The translations under genes and the position numbers were made by a program. Shown here piece by piece: positions 1 to 7,010 of a stretch of DNA of 14,775 nt (the first letter of the stretch is position 1; the number at the start of each line of letters is the position of its first letter). This stretch comes from JAJFTV01 sp964532655 (GTDB lineage Bacteria; Chloroflexota; Anaerolineae; Anaerolineales; Anaerolineaceae): the NCBI GenBank assembly GCA_964532655.1, contig CAZHMZ010000093.1, forward strand, positions 1 to 14,775, given 5' to 3'. The notes under the pieces are model-generated. The model was not told the origin of the DNA. It saw only the letters and a program-made list of their open reading frames with translations, and searched no databases.

Positions 1-594
1 ATCGCCCGTGATATGCATGATTCGGTCATTCAATCCATTTACAGCATATCGCTGATGGCTGAGGGCGGGCAGCGATTAATCCGGGCGGGTGATTACGAAG
101 GCGCACTGGAGTACTTTCAGGATCTTGCCAATGCCGGCAAGGATGCGCTTAAGGCTATGCGGCTGATGATGTATGAGCTCCGCCCACCGGTGCTGGAAGA
201 AGTGGGATTGGTGGGGGCATTGCAACAGCGTTTGGATGCCGTGGAGAGCCGGGCGGGCATCACGGCCCGTCTGTTGGTTCCGGAAAAGCTCGAAATCCCA
301 TTGATGCTGCAGGAGACGCTTTATTTTATTGCCATTGAAGCATTGAACAATGCGCTCCGGCATGCCTCTGCTTCCGAAATCCTTGTCAAAATATCGTTTG
401 ATAATAATGAAATATTGATGAGCATCCACGATAACGGAAAAGGAATGCCTGATGATAACAATTCACTGACCGGCGGAATGGGCCTGCGAAACATGCGAGA
501 ACGTATTGAAAAAGCAGGCGGGTCATTCATGATACAAGCTGAAAAAGACGAGGGAACAATGATTGGTACCAGGATCGAGATGCCGCATGAATAA
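1..594 (+). CDS. Sensor histidine kinase, NarL/LiaS family, C-terminal part (5' truncated by window)
   Basis: The gene is open from the first base, so its sensor region lies outside the window. What remains is the HisKA_3 dimerisation/phosphoacceptor helix and the HATPase_c domain. Numbering from the first visible codon, IARDMHDSV places the phosphoacceptor His at residue 6. A YELRPP segment typical of NarL-type kinases follows. The ATP-binding N-box EALNNALRH is at about 113-121, the G1 box DNGKG at 144-148 and the glycine-rich GGMGLRN at 158-164. The kinase would autophosphorylate on His and pass phosphate to the regulator encoded next. Its stop overlaps the regulator start by 8 bases, so the two are co-translated partners. 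The signal sensed cannot be told because the input domain is missing. LiaS-, DegS- and NarX-like kinases all share this C-terminus. Confidence 0.95.
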   Translation: MARDMHDSVIQSIYSISLMAEGGQRLIRAGDYEGALEYFQDLANAGKDALKAMRLMMYELRPPVLEEVGLVGALQQRLDAVESRAGITARLLVPEKLEIPLMLQETLYFIAIEALNNALRHASASEILVKISFDNNEILMSIHDNGKGMPDDNNSLTGGMGLRNMRERIEKAGGSFMIQAEKDEGTMIGTRIEMPHE

Positions 595-1255
595 AAAGAT
601 CAGAGTGTTAATTGCAGACGATCACCCTTTGATCCGAAAGGGATTAAATTCACTTCTTAATTCCGAACCGGATATCCTGCTGGTGGGTGAAGCGGCAGAT
701 GGGGAAGAAGCTGTCCAGATGGCGCATCTTCTCATACCGGATGTGGTCATACTGGATCTGGTGATGCCGAAAAAGAATGGACTGAGTGCCATCAGCGAGA
801 TCATTGAAGATCATCCGGGTACCCGAATTTTAGTGTTGACAAGCTTTAGCGAAGACGAGATGGTTTTTCCGGCCATCAAAGCCGGGGCAATGGGTTATTT
901 GCTCAAAGATACAGCATATCAGGATCTGGTGCAGGCTATCCGTGAAGTGTATAAGGGTGAATCATCCATGCATCCTACCATTGCCCGTAAGTTCATCCAG
1001 GAATTTGTAAAGCCGCGAACCAGTACACTGGAAAAACCTGTTCTCTCAGAACGGGAGATTGAGGTTCTGAAGTTTGTGGCGTGTGGCTTTTCCAATCGCG
1101 AAGTTGCCCATAAACTGTTCATCAGTGACCGCACTGTAGCAGTACATGTTCAGAATATTCTGCGGAAACTCCATGCGGCTAACCGTACCGAGGCTGCCCG
1201 TATCGCGCTTCAAGAGGGTATTGTTGATCTGAGATCAATCGACACGGATAAGTAA
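587..1255 (+). CDS. LuxR/NarL-family response regulator
   Basis: A 222-residue two-domain DNA-binding regulator. The N-terminal receiver domain shows acidic D11-D12, phosphoacceptor D57 in VVILDLVMP, T85 and K107. The C-terminal GerE/LuxR helix-turn-helix covers about 153-212, with LSEREIEVL and the recognition helix around SDRTVAVHVQNILRKL. It is the full length usual for NarL/LiaR/DegU-type regulators. The ATG at 587 is chosen because it sits inside the end of the kinase gene (8-base overlap) and gives the canonical short lead into KIRVLIADDHP. A TTG at 563 would only add eight unconserved residues. It is co-transcribed with the kinase. Its targets are unknown; the lipoprotein and PspC genes just downstream are candidates by position only. 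Confidence 0.96.
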   Translation: MNKKIRVLIADDHPLIRKGLNSLLNSEPDILLVGEAADGEEAVQMAHLLIPDVVILDLVMPKKNGLSAISEIIEDHPGTRILVLTSFSEDEMVFPAIKAGAMGYLLKDTAYQDLVQAIREVYKGESSMHPTIARKFIQEFVKPRTSTLEKPVLSEREIEVLKFVACGFSNREVAHKLFISDRTVAVHVQNILRKLHAANRTEAARIALQEGIVDLRSIDTDK

Positions 1256-1270
1256 TTTTTACTAGCGTGT
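1242..1270 (+). terminator. Imperfect stem-loop at the end of the regulator gene
   Basis: ACACG (1242-1246) and AGTAA (1251-1255) face TTACT (1259-1263) and CGTGT (1266-1270), giving a two-part stem with a TTT loop that includes the regulator stop codon. There is no clear T-run after the stem, so it may be a weak terminator or processing site between the regulator and the lipoprotein gene. The rest of 1271-1395 shows no promoter I can defend. Confidence 0.3.
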
Positions 1271-1408
1271 GTTGGACTGAATTCAGCTATTTTGACTGGG
1301 CAAATAATCATTCTCTCAGATGAATTGGATAGGACATTTCAGGTAATGTTAATTCTGATCCAGAGACCATGGTACAGCTCCCATCCAATTCTTACAAAGG
1401 AGAATGAA

Positions 1409-3079
1409 ATGAAGAAACCGTTTTTTATTCTGGCCAGCCTGTTTATTACTGGCATTTTTCTGTTCTCGGCTTGCTCCACAACTCCGCAGGCTACTGAACA
1501 ACCGGCAGTGCAGACAGATGCTGCCACTGAGGCGCCTGTCGTTGAAGCGGCGGCGGTCGAAGAGCCAGCCTCTGCTGATACGGAAGCCGGGGAACCTGCT
1601 GTTGGCGGAACGTTGAGAATCGGACAGACTTTTGCATTCGATACACTGGACCCACAGCTCACCTGGTCCGGCACGGCAGATTATCTGATTTTTGGGTCTG
1701 TTTTGTACTACGATGCTGACAATGATCAATACCTGCCATACCTGGCAGAATCGGTGACTTCCTCTGAAGACGGTCTGACTTATACCATTCATTTCAAAGA
1801 GGGCATTCTTTTCCATGACGGCACCCCGCTTACTGCGGATGATTTTGTTTTCACAATCGAACGGGGCAACGAGTCATCGGCAACTGGAACTTATCTGACC
1901 AATTTTGAAAGTGTGTCAGCGTTAGACGATCTGACCGTTGAGGTGAAATTCTCTGCCACTAACGGGGATTTCATCAACAGCCTGTCTTCCTTTTCTCTGG
2001 CTCCGCTCCCCCGGGAGTATGTGGAAAGCCAGGGTGACAACTTTGCCAACGCACCGGTTGGCGCCGGCCCATTTGTATTTGATTCGTATCAAACAGGGGA
2101 AAAGCTGACCCTCAAGCGCAATCCGGATTTCAACTGGGGCCCATCCGTGAGCCATCAGGGACCAGCATATATTGAGACGGTAGAAATTATCACGATTACG
2201 GAATACGCTACACTGGAAGCCGGCCTGGAGGCAGAGGAACTCGATTTGATCATGCTGGAGAACCAGGACGTGGAACGGCTGCGCGGGTTGGACTATGTCG
2301 AGCTGTACCAGTATTCAGAACGCGGATCCGGTATGCATGTGGTCATGAATGTTGAAAAAGAGCCGTTCAACAATGTGGTGTTTCGCCGGGCGGTGAACCA
2401 TATTTTGGATCGTGATGCCCTGTTGAAAGTGGTTGCCAGTGGATTTGCTGAGCCTGTATATGGGCCGGTCAGTCCGAGAACAGCCGGTGTGATCGAGAAC
2501 GTGGAAGACAATGCCTACCAGACCGATTTGGCCGCCGCGGATGCGTTAATGCAGGAAGCTGGTTATACCAAAGGCGCTGACGGATTTTATGCAAAAGACG
2601 GTGTTCCCCTTCAAATCACGCTGATCAACCACTTTCCGACTATGCAGACGACAGCCGAGGTTTTGCAGGAACAGTTCAAGCAATTTGGCATTCAGCTTGA
2701 AATTCAGTCCCTTGAGTTTGGTGTATCGATCGAAGCCATTCAAAGCGGTAATTTCGATATGGCAATCTGGGGTTGGGCTTCGTACAATGGCGGTTTTCTC
2801 AAACCGGCTTTTCACTCCAGCCAGATTGGCGGCTTGAACCTGAGCCGCGTTAACAATCCTGATCTGGATGCTGTGTTGGAACAGGCAATCAGCGCACCAA
2901 GTTTTGAAAAAGGTGTCCCGTACTATCAACAGGCTCAGCAGATTATTATCGATCAGGCTTACATTCTGCCAATGTATAATACTCACAATTTCTGGGGCGC
3001 AAACAAACGAATCCAAAACATCCATATTGATGAAACGATTTTGGGTTGGAATATTTTTGACGCCTATATTGAAGAGTAA
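1409..3079 (+). CDS. ABC-type peptide-binding lipoprotein (SBP_bac_5 family)
   Basis: A 556-residue extracytoplasmic solute-binding protein of the oligopeptide/nickel family (DppA/OppA-like). The ATG at 1409 has AAAGGAG six bases upstream and opens directly into a lipoprotein signal: MKK, a hydrophobic stretch, then LFSAC with the lipidated Cys at 22. Starting at 1292 would bury this signal. A 40-residue Ala/Glu/Pro/Thr-rich tether follows, as is common in surface-anchored binding proteins. Family hallmarks include TYTIHFKEGILFHDGTPL with TADDFVFTIERG, and GAGPFVFDSY before the KRNPDF segment. It should capture peptides or a similar ligand outside the membrane. No permease or ATPase gene is adjacent, so it either serves a transporter encoded elsewhere or acts as a ligand sensor. 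Ligand specificity cannot be read from the sequence. Confidence 0.93.
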   Translation: MKKPFFILASLFITGIFLFSACSTTPQATEQPAVQTDAATEAPVVEAAAVEEPASADTEAGEPAVGGTLRIGQTFAFDTLDPQLTWSGTADYLIFGSVLYYDADNDQYLPYLAESVTSSEDGLTYTIHFKEGILFHDGTPLTADDFVFTIERGNESSATGTYLTNFESVSALDDLTVEVKFSATNGDFINSLSSFSLAPLPREYVESQGDNFANAPVGAGPFVFDSYQTGEKLTLKRNPDFNWGPSVSHQGPAYIETVEIITITEYATLEAGLEAEELDLIMLENQDVERLRGLDYVELYQYSERGSGMHVVMNVEKEPFNNVVFRRAVNHILDRDALLKVVASGFAEPVYGPVSPRTAGVIENVEDNAYQTDLAAADALMQEAGYTKGADGFYAKDGVPLQITLINHFPTMQTTAEVLQEQFKQFGIQLEIQSLEFGVSIEAIQSGNFDMAIWGWASYNGGFLKPAFHSSQIGGLNLSRVNNPDLDAVLEQAISAPSFEKGVPYYQQAQQIIIDQAYILPMYNTHNFWGANKRIQNIHIDETILGWNIFDAYIEE

Positions 3080-3097
3080 ATAACCACTTTTTCATGT

Positions 3098-3127
3098 GAG
3101 GGTTGATGAAGAATCAGCCCTCTTTTT
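3098..3127 (+). terminator. Rho-independent terminator of the binding-protein gene
   Basis: GAGGGTTGAT (3098-3107) pairs with ATCAGCCCTC (3113-3122) through ten pairs including one G-T wobble, with a five-base loop, and TTTTT follows at once (3123-3127). It lies 18 bases past the lipoprotein stop and separates that gene from the PspC pair. Confidence 0.88.
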
Positions 3128-3192
3128 GTTTACCTCCCTCTACAACCAAATTCATCTTCCACACGTATACTGAATATGTATGGAGGTACCTG

Positions 3193-3453
3193 ATGAACGA
3201 TAAAAAACTGTATCGAAGCCGAACAGAGCGTATGATTGCCGGTGTATGCGGCGGGTTGGCCAATTATTTCTCAATCGACCCGACAATTGTCCGTTTGATT
3301 TTTGTCCTGCTGCTCATCACGGGCAGCGCCGGGTTCTGGATTTACATCGTGCTGATGCTGGTGGTTCCTGAAGAGCCCACCATCACCAACCCAAACCCGG
3401 ACCCGATGGTGGATGTGATGCCCGACCGTGACGACCCCAAACAGGATCTGTAA
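3193..3453 (+). CDS. PspC-domain small membrane protein 1
   Basis: An 86-residue protein. The ATG at 3193 is preceded by GGAGG (3182-3186) at six bases, so the 30 upstream in-frame codons are not used. It is almost entirely one PspC domain: KLYRSRTERMIAGVCGGLA (residues 5-23), SIDPTIVRL, then a hydrophobic membrane segment at about 33-58 ending in VVPEEP. A short Pro/Asp-rich cytoplasmic-type tail follows (about 60-86). PspC domains belong to the phage-shock envelope-stress response, where PspC senses membrane damage. Stand-alone copies in many phyla have unproven roles. The next gene starts one base after its stop and is a clear paralogue, so the two form a small operon. The TATACT at 3166-3171 could be a -10 element, but no convincing -35 is present. 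Confidence 0.92.
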   Translation: MNDKKLYRSRTERMIAGVCGGLANYFSIDPTIVRLIFVLLLITGSAGFWIYIVLMLVVPEEPTITNPNPDPMVDVMPDRDDPKQDL

Positions 3454-3454
3454 G

Positions 3455-3649
3455 ATGCAAACTCGAAAACTGTATCGCAGCAGAACAGACCGCATGATTG
3501 GCGGTGTGTGCGGGGGAATGGCCGAATATTTTGGAATTGATCCCACGCTGGTGCGGTTGGCGTTTGTTGCCGCGGCTTTGCTGGGCGGGCCCGGGCTGTT
3601 AATCTATCTGATCTTGTGGATTGTCACCCCGGAGAACCCGATTCTCTGA
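3455..3649 (+). CDS. PspC-domain small membrane protein 2 (tandem paralogue)
   Basis: A 64-residue protein that is essentially a bare PspC domain: KLYRSRTDRMIGGVCGGMA (5-23), GIDPTLVRL, then a membrane segment at about 34-58 ending in TPENP. ATG 3455 is one base past the previous stop, with AGGA (3443-3446) eight bases upstream. An upstream in-frame start at 3428 would overlap the first gene and is not favoured. It differs from its neighbour mainly in the hydrophobic segment, which is richer in Ala/Gly/Leu here, and in lacking the acidic tail. The pair probably arose by local duplication and may form a mixed complex in the membrane; the latter is inference. Confidence 0.9.
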   Translation: MQTRKLYRSRTDRMIGGVCGGMAEYFGIDPTLVRLAFVAAALLGGPGLLIYLILWIVTPENPIL

Positions 3650-3668
3650 AATTGAGACAGGCTTTAGC

Positions 3669-3694
3669 GCTGCGCTGTGACTGAAAAGCGCAGC
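3669..3694 (+). terminator. Stem-loop after the PspC pair, possible terminator
   Basis: GCTGCGCT (3669-3676) and AGCGCAGC (3687-3694) form a perfect eight-base inverted repeat with a ten-base loop, 20 bases after the second PspC stop. No T-run follows directly, so termination is likely but not certain. Apart from this, 3695-3830 holds nothing I can assign. Confidence 0.45.
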
Positions 3695-3844
3695 CCCGAA
3701 GCCAAAGGATTGAGATTTCTCGTTTTTCACACAGGCGGTTTCCGTTTGACCGCGCAAATATCTTACAGGTGGAAACAGTTGATGAGACAGCCGTTTTCAC
3801 CTGATTTTTTTACCAGAAGACCCATTTCGCAGGAGTAGTATGAA

Positions 3845-4516
3845 ATGAATAAACGATCAGGGCAGGTTCATTCCGGGCGAATATCCCGGCGGCAGTTTAT
3901 GCAGGGAACCGCAGCGGCAGCCGGGGCGGTGCTGCTCTCGGCGTGCGTGGGGGATCAACCATTTCAGCAGGAACCCCTTACAGAGCAAATCAGCGTCTGG
4001 ACGGCCGCGCTGGTGGTCTACGACAGCCTGTATGGAAACACAAAGCAGATCGCGGAGCAAATCACGCAAAAGGTCACTGAAGTGCTTCAGGCAGAGGCCT
4101 CTGAAACCAGCGTCAAACTTTTACATGCCGATGAGGTCAAACCTCAGGATCTGTCGGGGGTGGGATTGCTTTTTGTGGGCTCTCCCACGCATGGCGGCGG
4201 CTTTACCGATCCGGTAGACAGCTTTTTTGACCGAATCCCGGATGACGGATTGGCAAATGTGATCGCAGCCGCTTTTGATACCGGTTATTCTGCGCAAGAA
4301 GAAGGCGCAGTGGTTCGTTTTCTGATCGACCGGTTGGGATATGCCTCATCGCGCATCGCCAAAAAGATGGAAAACAAGGGCGCTGTGGTGGCAGCGGCTG
4401 AAACCTTTTTCGTGCTGGGTGAAGAAGGCCCATTGATGGATGGTGAAGTAGAACGGGCCGGAGAGTGGACAGCCGGGCTGGTGGAGCAGGTTCTGATCGC
4501 TGCCGCGTCAGGCTGA
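3845..4516 (+). CDS. Flavodoxin-like protein with Tat signal and lipobox
   Basis: A 223-residue protein. The N-terminus is a twin-arginine signal, SRRQFM (residues 14-19), followed by a small-residue hydrophobic core and the lipobox LLSAC with Cys 34. That predicts folded export by Tat and lipid anchoring. The rest is a flavodoxin fold: the first strand ALVVYD leads into an FMN-phosphate loop of S/T-x-x-G-x-T type (DSLYGNT, 60-66), an FMN-flanking loop SPTHGGGF (113-120), and AAFDTGYS plus the GAVVAAAETFFVLGEEGPL segment seen in flavodoxin-domain proteins. ATG 3845 has AGGAG (3831-3835) nine bases upstream. Flavodoxins normally work in the cytoplasm, and Tat export suits a protein that must bind FMN before crossing. 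The electron partner is unknown. The gene stands alone between two terminator-like hairpins. Confidence 0.88.
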   Translation: MNKRSGQVHSGRISRRQFMQGTAAAAGAVLLSACVGDQPFQQEPLTEQISVWTAALVVYDSLYGNTKQIAEQITQKVTEVLQAEASETSVKLLHADEVKPQDLSGVGLLFVGSPTHGGGFTDPVDSFFDRIPDDGLANVIAAAFDTGYSAQEEGAVVRFLIDRLGYASSRIAKKMENKGAVVAAAETFFVLGEEGPLMDGEVERAGEWTAGLVEQVLIAAASG

Positions 4517-4555
4517 AAACATTTTTTGAGACAGGGCAAAAAGAATAACCTTTAC

Positions 4556-4581
4556 AGGATGCAAGAGATTACATCCTTTTT
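4556..4581 (+). terminator. Intrinsic terminator after the exported flavodoxin
   Basis: AGGATG (4556-4561) pairs with CATCCT (4572-4577) across a ten-base loop, followed by a T-run to 4581. The stem is short, but the T-run and its place 40 bases past the stop support termination. Confidence 0.65.
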
Positions 4582-4606
4582 GGTATCTTCCAAAGCGTGC
4601 CCAATT

Positions 4607-4637
4607 CCCCTCCAGCGGAGGGGTGGCGCGCAGCGCC
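4607..4637. repeat. Double-palindrome intergenic element, possible dispersed repeat
   Basis: CCCCTCC (4607-4613) and GGAGGGG (4617-4623) form a stem with loop AGC. Two bases on, GGCGC (4625-4629) and GCGCC (4633-4637) form a second stem with loop GCA, followed by GGGGTGG. Compact CCCCTCC/GGAGGGG palindromes with a trailing GGGGTGG resemble repetitive intergenic units scattered through several bacterial genomes. Only one copy is visible here, so repeat status is inferred. Confidence 0.4.
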
Positions 4638-4718
4638 GGGGTGGTCCCTGGGGAAGCGGTTTCGCCGGATGTTCATGGAAATGATACAATCGATGAAAAT
4701 CCTCCTCAGGAGCCTGCC

Positions 4719-5669
4719 ATGTCTGAGTCGCTTCCCACTGTAAAAGTTGCAGTTGTACAATCTGCGCCGGTGCTGTTTGACCGGGCAGCCACGCTGGATA
4801 AAATCGACCGGTTGATGGAGGAAATCAGACTTCAGCACCCAGATTTGATCCTTTTCCCCGAATCGTATATCCCGGCTTACCCGCGCGGCCTGGGCTTTGG
4901 CAGCGTGGTGGGCAGCCGCACGGATACCGGCCGGAAGACCTGGCAGCGGTACTGGGAAAACGCCGTGGAAGTGCCCGGACCCGTCACCGAACGGCTGGGC
5001 AAGGCTGCCCGTGACGCTGGGGCATACCTGGTGATGGGCATCACCGAACGGGATGCCGCGTTCAGCGGCGGAACACTGTTCTGCACCATGCTCTATTTCG
5101 GCCCTGACGGGGCCCTGCTGGGCAAACACCGTAAACTGAAACCCACTGCCTCCGAGCGGATTGTGTGGGGAGAAGGCGACGGCAGCACGTTGACCGCCAT
5201 ATCCACCCCGTTTGGCACCCTGGGCGGATTGATTTGCTGGGAGAACTATATGCCGCTGGCCCGCATGGCCATGTACGCTAAAGGGGTAGATATCTACCTG
5301 GCACCCACCGCCGACAGCCGCGAGGTGTGGCAGTCCAGCATGCGCCATATCGCGCTGGAAGGGCGCTGTTTTGTACTGGGCTGCAACCAGTTTGTGACCA
5401 AAGAGATGTATCCGGCTGATCTGCCCGGTTATGCTGATCTGGAAGGCCAGCCTGAAATCATGTGCCGCGGCGGCAGTGTGATCGTATCGCCGTTGGGGCA
5501 GGTGCTGGCCGGTCCGCTGTTTGACGAGGAAGGTATCCTGTACGCTGACCTTGACATGGCAGAGGTGGCGCGGGGTAAACTGGATTTTGATGTGGTTGGC
5601 CATTATGACCGGCCGGATGTGTTTCAGTTGAAGATCAACCAGAACCCCCGGCCACCAGTGGAATGGTAG
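4719..5669 (+). CDS. Nitrilase (carbon-nitrogen hydrolase family)
   Basis: A 316-residue nitrilase-superfamily hydrolase that would convert a nitrile to its carboxylic acid and ammonia in the cytoplasm. The catalytic set is complete: Glu48 in LFPESYIPAYPRG, Lys139 in KHRKLKPT, and nucleophile Cys173 in GGLICWENYMPL. The CWENYMPLAR form is that of true aliphatic/aryl nitrilases rather than amidases. PTASERIVWGEGDG (142-155) matches the segment carrying the second Glu (146). It is slightly short for the family because the C-terminal tail is trimmed. ATG 4719 has AGGAG (4708-4712) six bases upstream and the protein then runs straight into VKVAVVQSAP; the 32 upstream in-frame codons cover the palindromic element and are not coding. 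It heads a cluster with mgsA 58 bases downstream. Substrate is unknown. Confidence 0.94.
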   Translation: MSESLPTVKVAVVQSAPVLFDRAATLDKIDRLMEEIRLQHPDLILFPESYIPAYPRGLGFGSVVGSRTDTGRKTWQRYWENAVEVPGPVTERLGKAARDAGAYLVMGITERDAAFSGGTLFCTMLYFGPDGALLGKHRKLKPTASERIVWGEGDGSTLTAISTPFGTLGGLICWENYMPLARMAMYAKGVDIYLAPTADSREVWQSSMRHIALEGRCFVLGCNQFVTKEMYPADLPGYADLEGQPEIMCRGGSVIVSPLGQVLAGPLFDEEGILYADLDMAEVARGKLDFDVVGHYDRPDVFQLKINQNPRPPVEW

Positions 5670-5677
5670 AACGAAGA

Positions 5678-5704
5678 GCCTGCCGGGCCGAAAGGCGGGC
5701 AGGC
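5678..5704 (+). other. GC-rich hairpin with GAAA loop between nitrilase and mgsA
   Basis: GCCTGCC (5678-5684) pairs with GGCAGGC (5698-5704), and inside it GCC (5687-5689) pairs with GGC (5694-5696) around a GAAA tetraloop, leaving a small asymmetric bulge. There is no T-run, so it is not a standard terminator. It may stabilise or process the mRNA and so set the ratio of the upstream and downstream proteins. Confidence 0.6.
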
Positions 5705-5727
5705 AAAAGCTGAGGAGGAGAGCGCGG

Positions 5728-6195
5728 ATGAACCACAAACGCATCATGATGCAGGAGCGAAAGCGGATCGCCCTGGTGGCGCATGACAACCAGAAGGACG
5801 ATCTGATGGAATGGGCGCTGTTTAACCGCGATACCCTGGCGCAGCACGACCTGTACGCCACCGGTACCACCGGCAGCCTGTTGCAGGAAGCGCTGCAGAT
5901 CCCGATTACGCGGCTGCGCAGCGGCCCGCTGGGCGGTGACCAGCAACTTGGCGCGCGCATCGCCGAGGAACAGATCGACATCCTGGTCTTCTTCTGGGAT
6001 CCACTAGAGCCGCTCCCGCACGACCCGGATATCAAAGCTCTGCTGCGGATCGCTGTAGTGTGGAACATTCCGGTGGCCTGCGACCGGGCGACCGCCGATT
6101 TCATCTTTTCATCGCCGCTTATGGCCACGCAGTATGAACGCTCCATGCCGGATTATGACACGTATATCAACCGGGAAATTCCGCGGAGAGTTTAA
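5728..6195 (+). CDS. mgsA: Methylglyoxal synthase
   Basis: A 155-residue enzyme that converts dihydroxyacetone phosphate to methylglyoxal and phosphate, the phosphate-relief bypass of lower glycolysis. The length matches the family (about 150). All active-site residues fall at the same numbers as in the E. coli enzyme: His19 and Asp20 (AHDNQK), Asp71 (SGPLGGDQQ), Asp91 (FFWDPL), His98 and Asp101 (HDPD). The phosphate-binding GTTGS is at 46-50. This agreement in numbering supports the ATG at 5728, preceded by AGGAGG (5713-5718) nine bases upstream. Its stop overlaps the next start by one base (TAATG), so translation of the two is coupled. Placement next to a nitrilase and a corrinoid-activation-type protein is not a known pathway. 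Homotropic and phosphate control seen in the family would be expected. Confidence 0.97.
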   Translation: MNHKRIMMQERKRIALVAHDNQKDDLMEWALFNRDTLAQHDLYATGTTGSLLQEALQIPITRLRSGPLGGDQQLGARIAEEQIDILVFFWDPLEPLPHDPDIKALLRIAVVWNIPVACDRATADFIFSSPLMATQYERSMPDYDTYINREIPRRV

Positions 6196-6875
6196 TGGAA
6201 GAAGGACTGCTCGAGTCAATCGGGTTCAGACCCAAACCCGAAGTTCTGGCGCGCCGGCTGCGCATCAAACTGGACAGCCGTGTGTATGATGAATTTTCAG
6301 CCGTCCTGGCCGAAGCGCGCCGGGTGGCGCGTCCCAAAGCCGTCTACCGGATCGGATATATCGAGGACCGCAGCGCTGACAGTGTGCAGATTAATGGGTA
6401 TTGTTTTTCCAGCCGGGTGTTGAGTGTCAACCTGGAGCCGGTGCAGCGGGTATTTTTGTATCTGGTCACCTGCGGCCAGGAACTGGAACAGTGGTCAAAA
6501 GGCATGCCGGATGTGCTGTACCAGTACTGGGCTGACTGCATCAAGGAGGCCGCGCTGCGTTCGGCGGCCCGTACGCTGCAGGAACACCTAAAAGTAAAAT
6601 ATTCCCTTCCGCGCACATCGGCCATCGGTCCGGGAACCCTGCAGGATTTTCATATCTCGCAGCAGAGGCTGCTGTTTGACGCGATGGGCGGTCTGCATGA
6701 AAGGATTGGCGTACAATTGAGCGATACCTTTCTGATGATGCCCATCAAATCCATCTCGGGCATCCGTTTTCCTTCTGTAAAACGGTTTGAGAGCTGCCAG
6801 CTCTGCCCACGCGAGAATTGCATCGGGCGGCGTGCGCCGTATGATGAAAACCTCTACAGAGAGCGATTTGCGTGA
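6195..6875 (+). CDS. Stand-alone MetH activation-domain-like protein
   Basis: A 226-residue protein resembling the B12-dependent methionine synthase activation domain (Met_synt_B12) encoded on its own, as in Thermotoga maritima TM0269. Visible traits are the IGPGTLQDFHISQQ segment (144-157), which corresponds to the SPG-x-x-D-W...Q region of MetH, and MMPIKSISGIRFPSVKRF (181-198). A cysteine-rich C-terminus carries C-x2-C-x4-C at Cys201, 204 and 209, then GRRAPYD. In MetH this domain binds S-adenosylmethionine and reductively re-methylates the inactive cob(II)alamin. Separate versions may serve a MetH that lacks the domain, or another corrinoid protein. The three-cysteine tail is absent from the E. 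coli MetH domain and could bind metal or a cluster. ATG 6195 overlaps the mgsA stop by one base. No corrinoid enzyme gene lies in the window. Confidence 0.78.
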   Translation: MEEGLLESIGFRPKPEVLARRLRIKLDSRVYDEFSAVLAEARRVARPKAVYRIGYIEDRSADSVQINGYCFSSRVLSVNLEPVQRVFLYLVTCGQELEQWSKGMPDVLYQYWADCIKEAALRSAARTLQEHLKVKYSLPRTSAIGPGTLQDFHISQQRLLFDAMGGLHERIGVQLSDTFLMMPIKSISGIRFPSVKRFESCQLCPRENCIGRRAPYDENLYRERFA

Positions 6876-7010
6876 TATTCGATTAAGGGAAGGGCTTCTG
6901 CTTTATCGAGAAATGTTTGGGTGAGCGAAACCTGAATCGCGCTCGTTTTGCCTGACATTTTCCACCGAAATTTTCACGTTCGTTCACATTGCCAGACAAT
7001 GAGGCACAGC

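Noticed and set aside
4569..6146. Long minus-strand open frame (525 codons) opposite the nitrilase and mgsA
   Set aside because: It lies antisense to two genes with complete catalytic motifs, has no recognisable domain, and its residue make-up (rich in Arg, Ser, His, Cys) is typical of a shadow frame in GC-rich DNA.
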